Position numbers and translations under genes: made by a program. Of a stretch of 33,268 nt of DNA, positions 15,896 through 24,965 are shown in pieces. The notes beneath the pieces were generated by a model. That model was not told where the DNA came from. It made no database searches and saw only the letters and a list, made by a program, of their open reading frames with translations. How positions within the stretch are numbered: the first letter of the stretch is position 1; each line of letters starts with the position of its first letter. This DNA comes from Dyella_B sp035277725 (GTDB lineage: Bacteria > Pseudomonadota > Gammaproteobacteria > Xanthomonadales > Rhodanobacteraceae), in NCBI RefSeq assembly GCF_035277725.1, contig NZ_DATEJY010000064.1, positions 1 through 33,268 of the forward strand, read 5' to 3'.

Positions 15896-16060
15896 ATGGA
15901 AGAGCGTCAAACCACCAAACCGCCGTGCAACTCCGGCTATCCCGAACAGCGACCCGAACCCAACAAGCAGCACCAGCAGGAACCGGATTCAAAGACCCCG
16001 CACGAGCCGCAGAACGTGCCGCGCAAGAAACCGTATCCCTCCTCGTCATCATCGGGCTGA
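15896..16060 (+). CDS. Small Pro/Gln-rich hydrophilic protein, upstream of the cupin gene
   Basis: A 54-residue frame starting MEERQTTKPPCNSGYPEQRP and ending in a Ser run. It is rich in Pro, Gln, Glu and Lys with no hydrophobic segment, so probably disordered. Codon third positions fit the local gene pattern, and its stop lies 3 bases before the GTG of the cupin gene, as in an operon. There is no clear ribosome-binding site, which keeps this tentative. The 200 bases before it are the divergent control region shared with the minus-strand ETFPASDP gene; I see no convincing promoter elements there. Confidence 0.5.
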   Translation: MEERQTTKPPCNSGYPEQRPEPNKQHQQEPDSKTPHEPQNVPRKKPYPSSSSSG

Positions 16061-16063
16061 GCC

Positions 16064-16558
16064 GTGCAGATCGAAACATTTTTGCTGGAGAAAAACGCCT
16101 GGATGCCGAACAACCCGCGCTTCCCCGCGGTGCTGTATCGGCAGGCCGTGGCGGGCGAATCGATAGGCGCCAAGGACATGGAAGCACTGTTCGCCCGCAA
16201 TGGCTGGCAAGCGCGCTGGCGCGACGGTGTCTATGGCTACCACCACTATCACACCACCGCGCACGAAGCACTTGGCTTTGCCGGTGGCCATGCGCGCCTG
16301 ATGCTGGGCGGTCCGCGTGGCAGGGAAGTGGAGGTGAGCGAGGGCGACGTGCTGGTGTTGCCCGCGGGTGTCGGGCATTGCAGCGTCAGGACCGATAAGC
16401 ATTTTCTTGCGGTGGGTGCGTATCCGCCGGGACAGGATTGGGATCTGTGCAAGACGATGGCGGATGAGGCGGCGTTGGAGCGCATCCGGCGATTGCCGGC
16501 GCCAGCGTCGGATCCGGTGGAAGGCGGGCAGGGCATTTTGCTGGATTTGTGGCGCTAG
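16064..16558 (+). CDS. Cupin domain protein, YjlB-like
   Basis: A 164-residue single-domain cupin. Cupin motif 1 is seen in YHHYHTTAHEALGFAGG (metal-binding His residues and Glu), and motif 2 in EGDVLVLPAGVGHCS. This pattern resembles Bacillus YjlB-type cupins, whose substrate is not established. The start is GTG 16064, 3 bases after the preceding small gene; a weak G-rich site precedes it. No signal peptide, so cytoplasmic. The next gene is the Tat-type dehydrogenase, separated by a REP element, so co-transcription is uncertain. Confidence 0.88.
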   Translation: MQIETFLLEKNAWMPNNPRFPAVLYRQAVAGESIGAKDMEALFARNGWQARWRDGVYGYHHYHTTAHEALGFAGGHARLMLGGPRGREVEVSEGDVLVLPAGVGHCSVRTDKHFLAVGAYPPGQDWDLCKTMADEAALERIRRLPAPASDPVEGGQGILLDLWR

Positions 16559-16567
16559 CTGCGCTTC

Positions 16568-16629
16568 GCAGGCTGGATGAAATCCAGCATTTCTTGGCAT
16601 GGTGATGCTGGGATTTCATCCCAGCCTAC
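16568..16629. repeat. REP doublet, family B copy 1
   Basis: It opens GCAGGCTGGATGAAATCCAGC and closes ATGCTGGGATTTCATCCCAG followed by CCTAC. The left hairpin is shortened relative to the right one. The same family occurs at 18936-18998 and is a covarying relative of family A. It lies 9 bases after the cupin stop. The rest of the gap to 16738 shows only a leader with AAGGCGG. Confidence 0.8.
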
Positions 16630-16738
16630 GGGGCGTTGACGCCGTCTTGCGCATTCTTAGACCTGTCCTCCACCGCCGCACCCACTAGCATCCCTTTTTC
16701 AACGCCAAGCCTGGCAACATCCGAAGGCGGTGCGTGTC

Positions 16739-17758
16739 ATGAGCGATGACAACCACGGTATTTCCGCCTCGCGCAGACGATTGATGCAAGGGGCTTCCCT
16801 GGGCATGGCTACCGCCGTGCTTGGCTCGGCGCGAGCCTCGCAACCGGAAGATCGAAGCGGCGCAAGTCAGCAGGCGCTGCCGTTGAAAGATCCGCGCCAG
16901 GGCTATCCGCATCCGCCGTTCGAGGCGCAATCGCAGCCCTGGCCGGGGCTGGCCGGAAAGATGCGGCCGCACCCGGATCACGGTGAAACCAGTTATCGCG
17001 GCAGTGGCAAATTGCTGGGGCGCCGCGCGCTGATCACGGGCGGCGATTCCGGTATCGGCCGTGCCGCAGCGATTGCCTATGCACGCGAAGGCGCCGATGT
17101 GGCGATTTCCTATCTGCCCGCCGAAGAGCCGGATGCACGCGAAGTCGTCGCATTGATCCAGCAGGCCGGACGCAAGGCGCTCGCCTTGCCGGGTGACATT
17201 CGCAACGAGGCGTTTTGCCAGAGTATGGTGACGCGGGTGATCGATACGTTCGGCGGCATCGATCTATTGGTGAACAATGCCGGCCGGCAACACAGCTTCG
17301 AATCGATTCTGGACATTTCCACCGATTATTTCGACTGGACCTTGAAGACCAATCTCTACACCATGTTCTGGATCACCAAGGCCGCCGTGGCGCATATGCC
17401 GCCGGGCTCGGCCATCATCAACACGGCTTCGGTGAATGCGTACGATCCTTCCGAGAATCTGCTGGATTATTCCTTGACCAAGGGCGCCATCGTCACTTTC
17501 ACTAAAGGGCTGGCCAAACAGATGATCAAGCGCGGCATTCGCGTCAACGGCGTGGCACCGGGCCCGTTCTGGACGCCGCTGCAGGTGAGCGGTGGGCAGA
17601 CGGAAAAGAACCTCAAGGAATTCGGCGAAACCACGCCGATGGGCCGTCCGGTGCAACCGGCGGAAATCGCGCACGTGTATGTGCAGCTTGCCGCGGCCGA
17701 ATCGAGCTATGTGACGGGGCAGATCTACGGTGAATCCGGCGGGCGGGGACAGCCGTGA
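16739..17758 (+). CDS. SDR family oxidoreductase, YghA-like, with Tat-type N-terminal leader
   Basis: A 339-residue protein. Residues 11-33 (SRRRLMQGASLGMATAVLGS) look like a twin-arginine signal, with a possible cleavage site after ARA. Then comes the same Pro-rich arm as the paralogue at 343-1242 (YPHPPFEAQSQPWPG, RPHPDHGETSY), the cofactor motif TGGDSGIG at residues 100-107, NNAG, and catalytic YSLTK. The enzyme would therefore act on the periplasmic side, unusual for an NAD(P)-dependent SDR and implying folding and cofactor loading before export. ATG 16739 is preferred over GTG 16730 because AAGGCGG sits 8 bases upstream. The stop overlaps the DUF4142 gene. SDR family is certain; export is inferred. 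Confidence 0.9.
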   Translation: MSDDNHGISASRRRLMQGASLGMATAVLGSARASQPEDRSGASQQALPLKDPRQGYPHPPFEAQSQPWPGLAGKMRPHPDHGETSYRGSGKLLGRRALITGGDSGIGRAAAIAYAREGADVAISYLPAEEPDAREVVALIQQAGRKALALPGDIRNEAFCQSMVTRVIDTFGGIDLLVNNAGRQHSFESILDISTDYFDWTLKTNLYTMFWITKAAVAHMPPGSAIINTASVNAYDPSENLLDYSLTKGAIVTFTKGLAKQMIKRGIRVNGVAPGPFWTPLQVSGGQTEKNLKEFGETTPMGRPVQPAEIAHVYVQLAAAESSYVTGQIYGESGGRGQP

Positions 17759-18354
17759 CCAGGGCGCGCGCGTTCGCATCAAGCCGCCTTCCGTTATTGC
17801 TGTGTTTCGTCGTGTTGCCTGCCGTCGGTTTTGCGCAGAAGCCGGCGGCATCGAAGTCGCCCAAACGCAATGAGCATCAGCACACGCTCAATGCGCGCGA
17901 GCAGGCGTTCGTCGCACAGGCAACGGCGGATGACGACATGCAGATCACGCTGGCCAAGCTGGCCATGGGCCGGTCGGACAATCCGCGCATGAGAGCATTG
18001 GCAAGCCGGATCGTCAGCGACCATACCGCGCTCAATCTGCAATTCGCGCAGTTCACGGCAACCAAGGGTAGCAAGGGTCATGCGCACGGCGTGCCGGTGC
18101 AGAACATCCGCGCGATGCAAGCGCACTTGCAGTCATTGCATGGCGAGGCCTTCGATCAGGCCTTTGCCGGCATGATGGTGAAGGAGCACCACAGCATCAT
18201 CGCGGCGTATGAAGTGGCCGCCAAAACCGCCGCGGACGACCGCCTGAAAACCATTGCCGCGCGCGGCCTGCCCGTGCTGCAGGGGCACCTGGCTGCGGCG
18301 CGTGCGCTGATGAAGGAAGGCAGCCCCGCGCAGCAGCGGCGCGAAAACCAATAG
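17755..18354 (+). CDS. DUF4142 domain protein, exported
   Basis: A 199-residue protein with a Sec signal peptide (RLPLLLCFVVLPAVGFAQ, likely cleaved after GFA) and a helical DUF4142 domain: NAREQAFVAQATADDDMQI, LASRIVSDHTALN, FAGMMVKEHHSIIAAYEV. DUF4142 proteins are ferritin-like helical bundles of unknown function in the periplasm, often near stress genes; His and Glu residues in MVKEHH could bind metal. The GTG start overlaps the SDR stop by 4 bases, so the two are probably co-translated and may act in the same compartment, which supports export of that SDR. Confidence 0.88.
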   Translation: MTRARAFASSRLPLLLCFVVLPAVGFAQKPAASKSPKRNEHQHTLNAREQAFVAQATADDDMQITLAKLAMGRSDNPRMRALASRIVSDHTALNLQFAQFTATKGSKGHAHGVPVQNIRAMQAHLQSLHGEAFDQAFAGMMVKEHHSIIAAYEVAAKTAADDRLKTIAARGLPVLQGHLAAARALMKEGSPAQQRRENQ

Positions 18355-18361
18355 GCAGTAA

Positions 18362-18556
18362 TTACCACTCCGCCCAGATGGCGTGCCGGCGGCCAGCGTA
18401 TTCCGTCCGCGCCAGGATCGGACCTGTCTCCCGTTTGCCAGCTTGGCCGGATTTGCCCGTGCGGCGACGGCGTTGCACATCCACGGCGGCGCGCTCCTGT
18501 TCGGACAGGCCGATCGTGCGCTTGCGTCTGGCGATGGTGGCGTTGCGGATGCTCAT
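18362..18556 (-). CDS. Small basic hypothetical protein
   Basis: A 64-residue, strongly basic protein (MSIRNATIARRKRTIGLSEQ, then VQRRRRTGKSGQAGKRE) with no hydrophobic segment. Codon use is strongly G/C at third positions, as in local genuine genes. The ATG at 18556 follows a short AAGAAAA site. It converges with the DUF4142 gene, with 7 bases between stops and no obvious terminator. It may bind nucleic acid judging by charge alone; no family is recognised. Confidence 0.6.
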   Translation of the reverse strand: MSIRNATIARRKRTIGLSEQERAAVDVQRRRRTGKSGQAGKRETGPILARTEYAGRRHAIWAEW

Positions 18557-18724
18557 GGTTTTCTTGGATGAAGACGTGAATGCCCGGCACCTTCTCAGAG
18601 GATGCTTGAAAAGGACGCGCATGCCATGTCAATGCATTTCTTCACGGAAATGGGGGCGGCAAGGGGAGGCGCCGTTTTCGGCCTAGCATGCTTGATCGAT
18701 ATGTCAGTTGCATGAAACGCACGC

Positions 18725-18874
18725 GTGCGCCGAGGCCTGCAAAGCGAACGCGTTTGTTTACTGGCGCACTCATACGATGCGCCTCAGGAAATCATCGACA
18801 CGATCGAGCGCATTCCGGAAAACGAGTTCGGCGGCCCGCAGGACGTAATGAAAGGTTACGGGGAAATTGAATAA
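18725..18874 (+). pseudogene. DUF2795-like C-terminal remnant or short variant
   Basis: The frame ending at TAA 18874 encodes APQEIIDTIERIPENEFGGP followed by QDVMKGYGEIE, which resembles the C-terminal part of DUF2795 proteins (a short domain with IPD-EF/Y-SPxDV). The expected N-terminal half is missing. An in-frame stop lies at 18713, and only a GTG (18725) without a good ribosome-binding site precedes the domain. Another frame upstream (from ATG 18688) reads RPAKRTRLF, so an old frameshift near 18760 is possible. It is either a decayed gene or a 49-residue short form. Confidence 0.5.
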
Positions 18875-18935
18875 ACCCCGCATCGGTAAGAGGTAAGCGT
18901 TATGACGAAGAAGCAAACGGAAGACAGTGGCAGTC

Positions 18936-18998
18936 GTAGGCTGGGATGAAATCCCAGCATCGCCATGCCAACCATGCTGGGATTTCATCCCAGCCTGC
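18936..18998. repeat. REP doublet, family B copy 2
   Basis: Two hairpins: GTAGGCTGGGATGAAATCCC followed by AGCAT, and the inverted ATGCTGGGATTTCATCCCAG followed by CCTGC. Stems are CTGGGAT/ATCCCAG with a GAA loop. A 15-codon open frame with a good Shine-Dalgarno (AAGAGG, ATG 18902) runs into it and stops at 18949 inside the repeat. The stretch 18557-19044 otherwise holds the DUF2795-like remnant and nothing else I can identify. Confidence 0.85.
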
Positions 18999-19044
18999 AT
19001 GAGCATCGGTTCGAGGCACTGACGCAAGCCCCGCCGCGGCCAAC

Positions 19045-19074
19045 AAAAAAGGCCACCGGGAGGCGACCTTTTTT
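19045..19074 (-). terminator. Rho-independent terminator of the tRNA-Val gene
   Basis: Read on the minus strand: AAAAAAGGTCGCC, loop TCCC, GGTGGCC, then TTTTTT. The 7-bp stem pairs fully when two G-U pairs are allowed in RNA. It lies 12 bases past the tRNA CCA end. Confidence 0.85.
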
Positions 19075-19086
19075 CTTGAAACTGAG

Positions 19087-19161
19087 TGGTGGGCGGTACA
19101 AGGATCGAACTTGTGACACCTGCCGTGTGAAGGCAGTGCTCTACCGCTGAGCTAACCGCCC
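19087..19161 (-). tRNA. tRNA-Val (anticodon CAC)
   Basis: On the minus strand the cloverleaf is complete: acceptor GGGCGGT pairing ACCGCCC, D-stem GCTC/GAGC, anticodon stem CTGCC/GGCAG with loop TTCACAC (anticodon CAC, reading GUG), T-stem ACAAG/CTTGT with loop TTCGATC, discriminator A, and an encoded CCA (19087-19089). GUG is a heavily used valine codon in this GC-rich genome. It is a single-gene unit with its own promoter and terminator. Confidence 0.96.
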
Positions 19162-19175
19162 GCCGGGAACGCGCA

Positions 19176-19204
19176 ACTATACGGACCAGGGGCTGAAACG
19201 TCAA
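19176..19204 (-). promoter_or_regulatory. Sigma-70-type promoter of tRNA-Val
   Basis: On the minus strand TTGACG and TATAGT are separated by exactly 17 bases, with the -10 ending 14 bases before the mature tRNA 5' end. Between them and the tRNA lies a GC-rich stretch (GCGCGTTCCCGGC), as expected for a stringently controlled stable-RNA promoter. Confidence 0.85.
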
Positions 19205-19295
19205 CCGCCTGTGGGGTGGTTGCGTTGGTGGGCGTGGGCTATCGCCTCCGGGCGGCTAAAATGGCCTGTTTCCTTTTTTTGCCAAGCGGCCACCC

Positions 19296-19625
19296 ATGCA
19301 TTTCGATCTCTCGCACATGCTGCATGCCTTGCAGAATTTCCATCTCACGCCCTGGAAGGTGGTCGGCTTCATGGGCACTTTCATGTTCACCGGACGCTGG
19401 TTCGTGCAGCTTTATTACACGCGCAAATACAAGCGGGTGGTGATGCCGCTGTCGTTCTGGTGGATGTCGGTGTCGGGCAGCGCCTTGCTGCTGGCGTATT
19501 TCGTATTCGGCAAGAACGACTCGGTGGGCATTCTTTCCAACTTCTTCCCCGTGTTCGTGTCGGTCTACAACCTGGTGATGCATATGCGCCATCACGGCAG
19601 GGACGAAATCCCAGACAAGGCGTAA
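19296..19625 (+). CDS. Lipid-A-disaccharide synthase N-terminal-like domain (LAB_N) protein
   Basis: A 109-residue protein with three hydrophobic helices. It begins with a short amphipathic part, then WKVVGFMGTFMFTGRWFVQL and YYTRKYKRVVMPLSFWWMSV, then a final GILSNFFPVFVSVYNLVMH. The FTGRWFVQ and P-x-SFWWMS motifs identify the LAB_N family, stand-alone membrane proteins named after the N-terminal part of some LpxB proteins and often linked with lipid A or glycosyl carrier modification. The start has only a weak ribosome-binding site. It is a lone gene between the tRNA and metH2. Its stop is followed by a REP element 2 bases on. Confidence 0.88.
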   Translation: MHFDLSHMLHALQNFHLTPWKVVGFMGTFMFTGRWFVQLYYTRKYKRVVMPLSFWWMSVSGSALLLAYFVFGKNDSVGILSNFFPVFVSVYNLVMHMRHHGRDEIPDKA

Positions 19626-19627
19626 CC

Positions 19628-19696
19628 GTAGGGTAGGGTGCGAACCCCAACATCGCGATCTGCCCGGCATGGTGAGGTTGGGGTTCGCACCCCAAC

Positions 19697-19700
<4 letters not shown>
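19628..19700. repeat. REP doublet, family A copy 2, overlapping the metH2 stop
   Basis: It opens GTAGGGTAGGGTGCGAACCC and ends with GGGTTCGCACCCCAACCTAC. The terminal GTAGG on the minus strand contains the TAG stop codon of metH2 (19697-19699). It fills the whole gap between convergent genes and may work as a 3' mRNA stabiliser or terminator-like barrier for both. Confidence 0.85.
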
Positions 19701-22381
<2,681 letters not shown>

Positions 22382-22388
22382 CCTTAGC

Positions 22389-23474
22389 TCAAGCTGCCTC
22401 TTTCTGCCCGGTCGGCAGCGCACGCGGCGCATGCTTGCTGACTGCTTCGGCAATCGCCTTGATGTGTGCCGGCGTGGTGCCGCAACAGCCGCCAACCATG
22501 TTGAGCAACCCATCGCGCGCAAAACCATCGATCACGGCGGCCATCTGCGCCGGCGTTTCGTCGTATTCGCCAAACGCATTCGGCAAGCCCGCGTTCGGAT
22601 GGGTGCTGACGTAGCAATCGGCCGTGTTGGCCAGTGTCTGGATGTGCGGACGCAGATCGGCCGCGCCGAGCGCACAGTTCAAGCCGACCGACAGTGGACG
22701 GATGTGCTTGACCGAGTAATAGAACGCCTCGGCAGTCTGGCCGGACAGCGTGCGGCCGGAGCGGTCGGTGATGGTGCCGGAAATCATCACCGGTACGCGG
22801 CTGCCGCGGCTGCGGAACAGTTCGCTCAGCGCGAACAGTGCAGCCTTGGCGTTGAGCGTGTCGAAGATGGTTTCCACCATGATCATGTCGGCGCCGCCGT
22901 CGAGCAGGCCGCTGGCCGCTTCGGTGTAGTTGTCGACCAGTTCTTCGAAGGTGACGTTGCGAAAGCCGGGGTCGTTGACGTCAGGCGATAGCGACGCCGT
23001 GCGACTGGTGGGGCCGAGAATGCCGATGGCAAAGCGCGGCTTGGCCGGATTTTGGGCGGTGAATGCATCGCACGCAGCGCGCGCAAGTTTGGCGCCTTCA
23101 CGATTCAATTCGTACGCCAGGTGTTGCAGGTGGTAATCGGCCTGGCTGATGCGCGTGGAGTTGAAGGTATTGGTTTCGACCAGATCGGCGCCGGCTTCGA
23201 GATACGCCTCGTGCACGCCGCGGATGATCTCCGGCTTGGTCAAGGTGAGCAGGTCGTTGTTGCCTTTGAGGTCGCACGCGCCGGGGTGATCGTGTGCATG
23301 CGCGTGCTCGCTGTCGCGGCCTTCGGCGAAGCGCTCGCCGCGAAAGCCGGTTTCATCCAGTTGATGACCTTGCAGCATGGTACCCATGCCGCCGTCGAGA
23401 ATCAGGATGCGTTCGCGTAATGCGGCTTGGAGTGCGGCAACGCGATCGGGGTGGCGCCAGGGGAGGGTGCTCAT
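22389..23474 (-). CDS. metH: Methionine synthase, homocysteine S-methyltransferase part (split MetH)
   Basis: A 361-residue protein equal to the N-terminal homocysteine-binding barrel of MetH: LILDGGMGTMLQGHQL, ETNTFNSTRISQADY, and the zinc ligands in GLNCALG and GGCCGTTPAH. It activates homocysteine thiolate on zinc and receives methyl from cobalamin on the partner protein. An insertion before DLKGNNDLL is His-rich (EHAHAHDHPGAC), not usual in MetH. Its stop lies 7 bases before the metH2 start, so the two are one operon. The split arrangement is known in Xanthomonadales. The nearest upstream gene is a SahR-like regulator, 175 bases away across a repeat. Confidence 0.94.
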   Translation of the reverse strand: MSTLPWRHPDRVAALQAALRERILILDGGMGTMLQGHQLDETGFRGERFAEGRDSEHAHAHDHPGACDLKGNNDLLTLTKPEIIRGVHEAYLEAGADLVETNTFNSTRISQADYHLQHLAYELNREGAKLARAACDAFTAQNPAKPRFAIGILGPTSRTASLSPDVNDPGFRNVTFEELVDNYTEAASGLLDGGADMIMVETIFDTLNAKAALFALSELFRSRGSRVPVMISGTITDRSGRTLSGQTAEAFYYSVKHIRPLSVGLNCALGAADLRPHIQTLANTADCYVSTHPNAGLPNAFGEYDETPAQMAAVIDGFARDGLLNMVGGCCGTTPAHIKAIAEAVSKHAPRALPTGQKEAA

Positions 23475-23505
23475 GGTCGTGCTCCTGTGCGTATTGCCTC
23501 AACCT

Positions 23506-23622
23506 CGTCATGCCGGCGCAGGCCGGAATCCAGTCTAAATACGCTGTGCGAAGCACTCGAGATAGGTTTTGTGTCCTTCAGACGCGTGCGTGCACTGGAT
23601 TCCGGCGTGCGCCGGAATGACG
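23506..23622. repeat. Family C-type repeat, diverged subfamily
   Basis: It opens CGTCATGCCGGCGCAGGCCG and closes TTCCGGCGTGCGCCGGAATG followed by ACG. The stems replace TTCCAGC/GCTGGAA of the other copies with TTCCGGC/GCCGGAA, a compensated change. It fills most of the gap between the regulator gene and metH1. Confidence 0.8.
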
Positions 23623-23649
23623 AGCGGGGTGTGAGGTGCGTGGTGGGAT

Positions 23650-24576
23650 TCATGGCTTGCGTGCGAGCAGATTGATCACTTCGAAATGCGGCGCCTTGCG
23701 CTCGCGGCTGAGGCGGTTGCAGCTCAACACGTTAAGCTTGGCCTGCGTGGCCAGCTTGGTGAGCTCGCTTTCGGTAAAGCCAAGATTGCGGTGATCGAAA
23801 GGCTCCACCACTGCCCGATGGTCGTGCTTGCCCAGCGTGGCGGCCAGCAGCTTGCCGCCGGGACGCAGCACGCGCGCGGCTTCGGCCACCGCCTTGGCCG
23901 GGTGTTCGGAATAGGTAAGCGCATGCAGCATCAGCACCAGGTCGAAGCTGCCTGTTTCCAGCGTCAAGGCATGCATGTCGCCCTGGCGCACCTGGACGTT
24001 GCTGAAAGGCGTAAGCCTTTTGGCTGCCGCTTCCACCACGCGCTCGCTTGCATCCACGCATACGATCGAACGAGCGTGCGGCGCGAGCAGTTCGGCGGTG
24101 ACGCCATCGCCGGAAGCGATGTCCAGCACGTCGCCGGTTTCCAGCAATTGCAGCAGTGCGCGGGTGAGCGTTTCCCACGTACGCCCCGGCGAATAATGGC
24201 GCTCCATGTCGCCGGCCACGGTGTCGGCCCAGCCGTGTGCGCTGGCGCGCTGGGCCAGCACGGCGGTCAGGCGTGCGGCGTCTTCGCGCAGCAGGGCATC
24301 GTCGATGCTTTCGCGCAGGGAGCGGACCAGCGCGTGCTGGCGCTCATCGCCCTCGCTGTTGGCGCGGTAGTAGGCCGAAACGCCAGCGCGGCGATCACGC
24401 ACCAGCTCGGCTTCTTTCAGCTTGGCCAGGTGCGTGGAGACGCGTGGCTGGGCCAGGTGCAGCACGGCGGCCAGCTCGGCGACGGTCAGTTCTTCCCGCT
24501 CAAGCAGGGCCAGCAGCCGTACGCGAGTGGGATCCGCCAGCAGGCGCAACACGCTGGAGGCGGTGGCCAAGTCCAT
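23650..24576 (-). CDS. ArsR-family regulator fused to a SAM-dependent methyltransferase domain, SahR-like
   Basis: A 308-residue protein. Residues 1-80 are an ArsR winged helix (LADPTRVRLLALLEREELTV, then LAQPRVSTHLAKLKEAELV). Residues ~130-300 are a class I methyltransferase fold with motif I VLDIASGDG and an acidic strand end VCVDASE, plus LHALTYSEHPAKAVAEAARV. ArsR-methyltransferase fusions of this shape next to metH or ahcY correspond to SahR, which senses S-adenosylhomocysteine and controls the methionine cycle. Position directly upstream of split metH, same strand, supports that role; the methyltransferase fold would then be the ligand sensor. Catalytic activity is not excluded. ATG 24576 has AAGGATG upstream. 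Confidence 0.88.
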   Translation of the reverse strand: MDLATASSVLRLLADPTRVRLLALLEREELTVAELAAVLHLAQPRVSTHLAKLKEAELVRDRRAGVSAYYRANSEGDERQHALVRSLRESIDDALLREDAARLTAVLAQRASAHGWADTVAGDMERHYSPGRTWETLTRALLQLLETGDVLDIASGDGVTAELLAPHARSIVCVDASERVVEAAAKRLTPFSNVQVRQGDMHALTLETGSFDLVLMLHALTYSEHPAKAVAEAARVLRPGGKLLAATLGKHDHRAVVEPFDHRNLGFTESELTKLATQAKLNVLSCNRLSRERKAPHFEVINLLARKP

Positions 24577-24588
24577 CGTGCATCCTTA

Positions 24589-24598
24589 TATCGCGATA
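24589..24598. promoter_or_regulatory. Palindrome TATCGCGATA, candidate operator of the ArsR-type regulator
   Basis: A perfect 10-bp palindrome, 12 bases before the regulator start codon and just downstream of a plausible promoter -10. ArsR proteins bind short AT-rich palindromes, and this position fits autorepression. No second copy was found before metH1. Confidence 0.45.
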
Positions 24599-24610
24599 AA
24601 GAGATGGGTA

Positions 24611-24639
24611 AGGGTAGGCGTGATACGTCAGGCCGTCAA
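24611..24639 (-). promoter_or_regulatory. Candidate promoter of the regulator-metH unit
   Basis: On the minus strand TTGACG (24639-24634) and TACCCT (24616-24611) are 17 bases apart. The -35 is good and the -10 mediocre. The transcript start would fall at about 24604, placing the TATCGCGATA palindrome just inside the transcript. Confidence 0.4.
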
Positions 24640-24665
24640 GGCGCGGAGCTGGAGCGGCTGCTGAT

Positions 24666-24687
24666 AAACTAGTCATATGACTAGTTT
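24666..24687. promoter_or_regulatory. 22-bp perfect palindrome, likely toxin-antitoxin operator
   Basis: The half-site AAACTAGTCAT is followed directly by its exact reverse complement. It ends 14 bases before the antitoxin ATG and just before its GGAG site. Phd/YefM antitoxins repress their own operon by binding such palindromes, so this is the expected autoregulatory site. Confidence 0.8.
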
Positions 24688-24701
24688 GATGGAGACCGCC
24701 C

Positions 24702-24953
24702 ATGCACACGTGGCCTGTACAAGATGCGAAAGCTCGTTTCAGCGAACTGCTGGATGCCTGCACTACGGAAGGCGCGCAACTGATTACCCGCCGAGGTGAG
24801 GAAACCGCTGTGTTGGTTCCCATTGGCGAATGGAAACGCTTGGTCGAGACCGCACGTCCTTCACTTAAGGCGTTGCTGCTTTCAGATGTGGGGCGTGTGG
24901 ATTTCGAGCTTCCCAAACGCGGCGTGCGCCGTCGCCGCCCACCGATGTCCTAA
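24702..24953 (+). CDS. Type II antitoxin, Phd/YefM family
   Basis: An 83-residue protein opening WPVQDAKARFSELLDACTTE, the Phd/YefM DNA-binding fold, with TRRGEETAVLVPIGEWKRL as the second signature. The C-terminal tail (VDFELPKRGVRRRRPPMS) is basic and would wrap and neutralise the toxin. ATG 24702 has GGAG 7 bases upstream, and a 22-bp palindrome precedes it. The PIN toxin starts 12 bases after its stop, so the two form one operon. Confidence 0.93.
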   Translation: MHTWPVQDAKARFSELLDACTTEGAQLITRRGEETAVLVPIGEWKRLVETARPSLKALLLSDVGRVDFELPKRGVRRRRPPMS

Positions 24954-24965
24954 GTAGGGATAGGC

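Noticed and set aside
15510..16271. Long minus-strand frame covering the ETFPASDP gene and the cupin region
   Set aside because: Only the last 61 codons, preceded by a strong GGAGGAC, look coding; the rest is antisense to the cupin gene.
23475..23649. Possible cobalamin or SAH riboswitch upstream of split metH
   Set aside because: The gap is almost wholly occupied by a family C repeat; I could not find a B12-box or SAH aptamer core.
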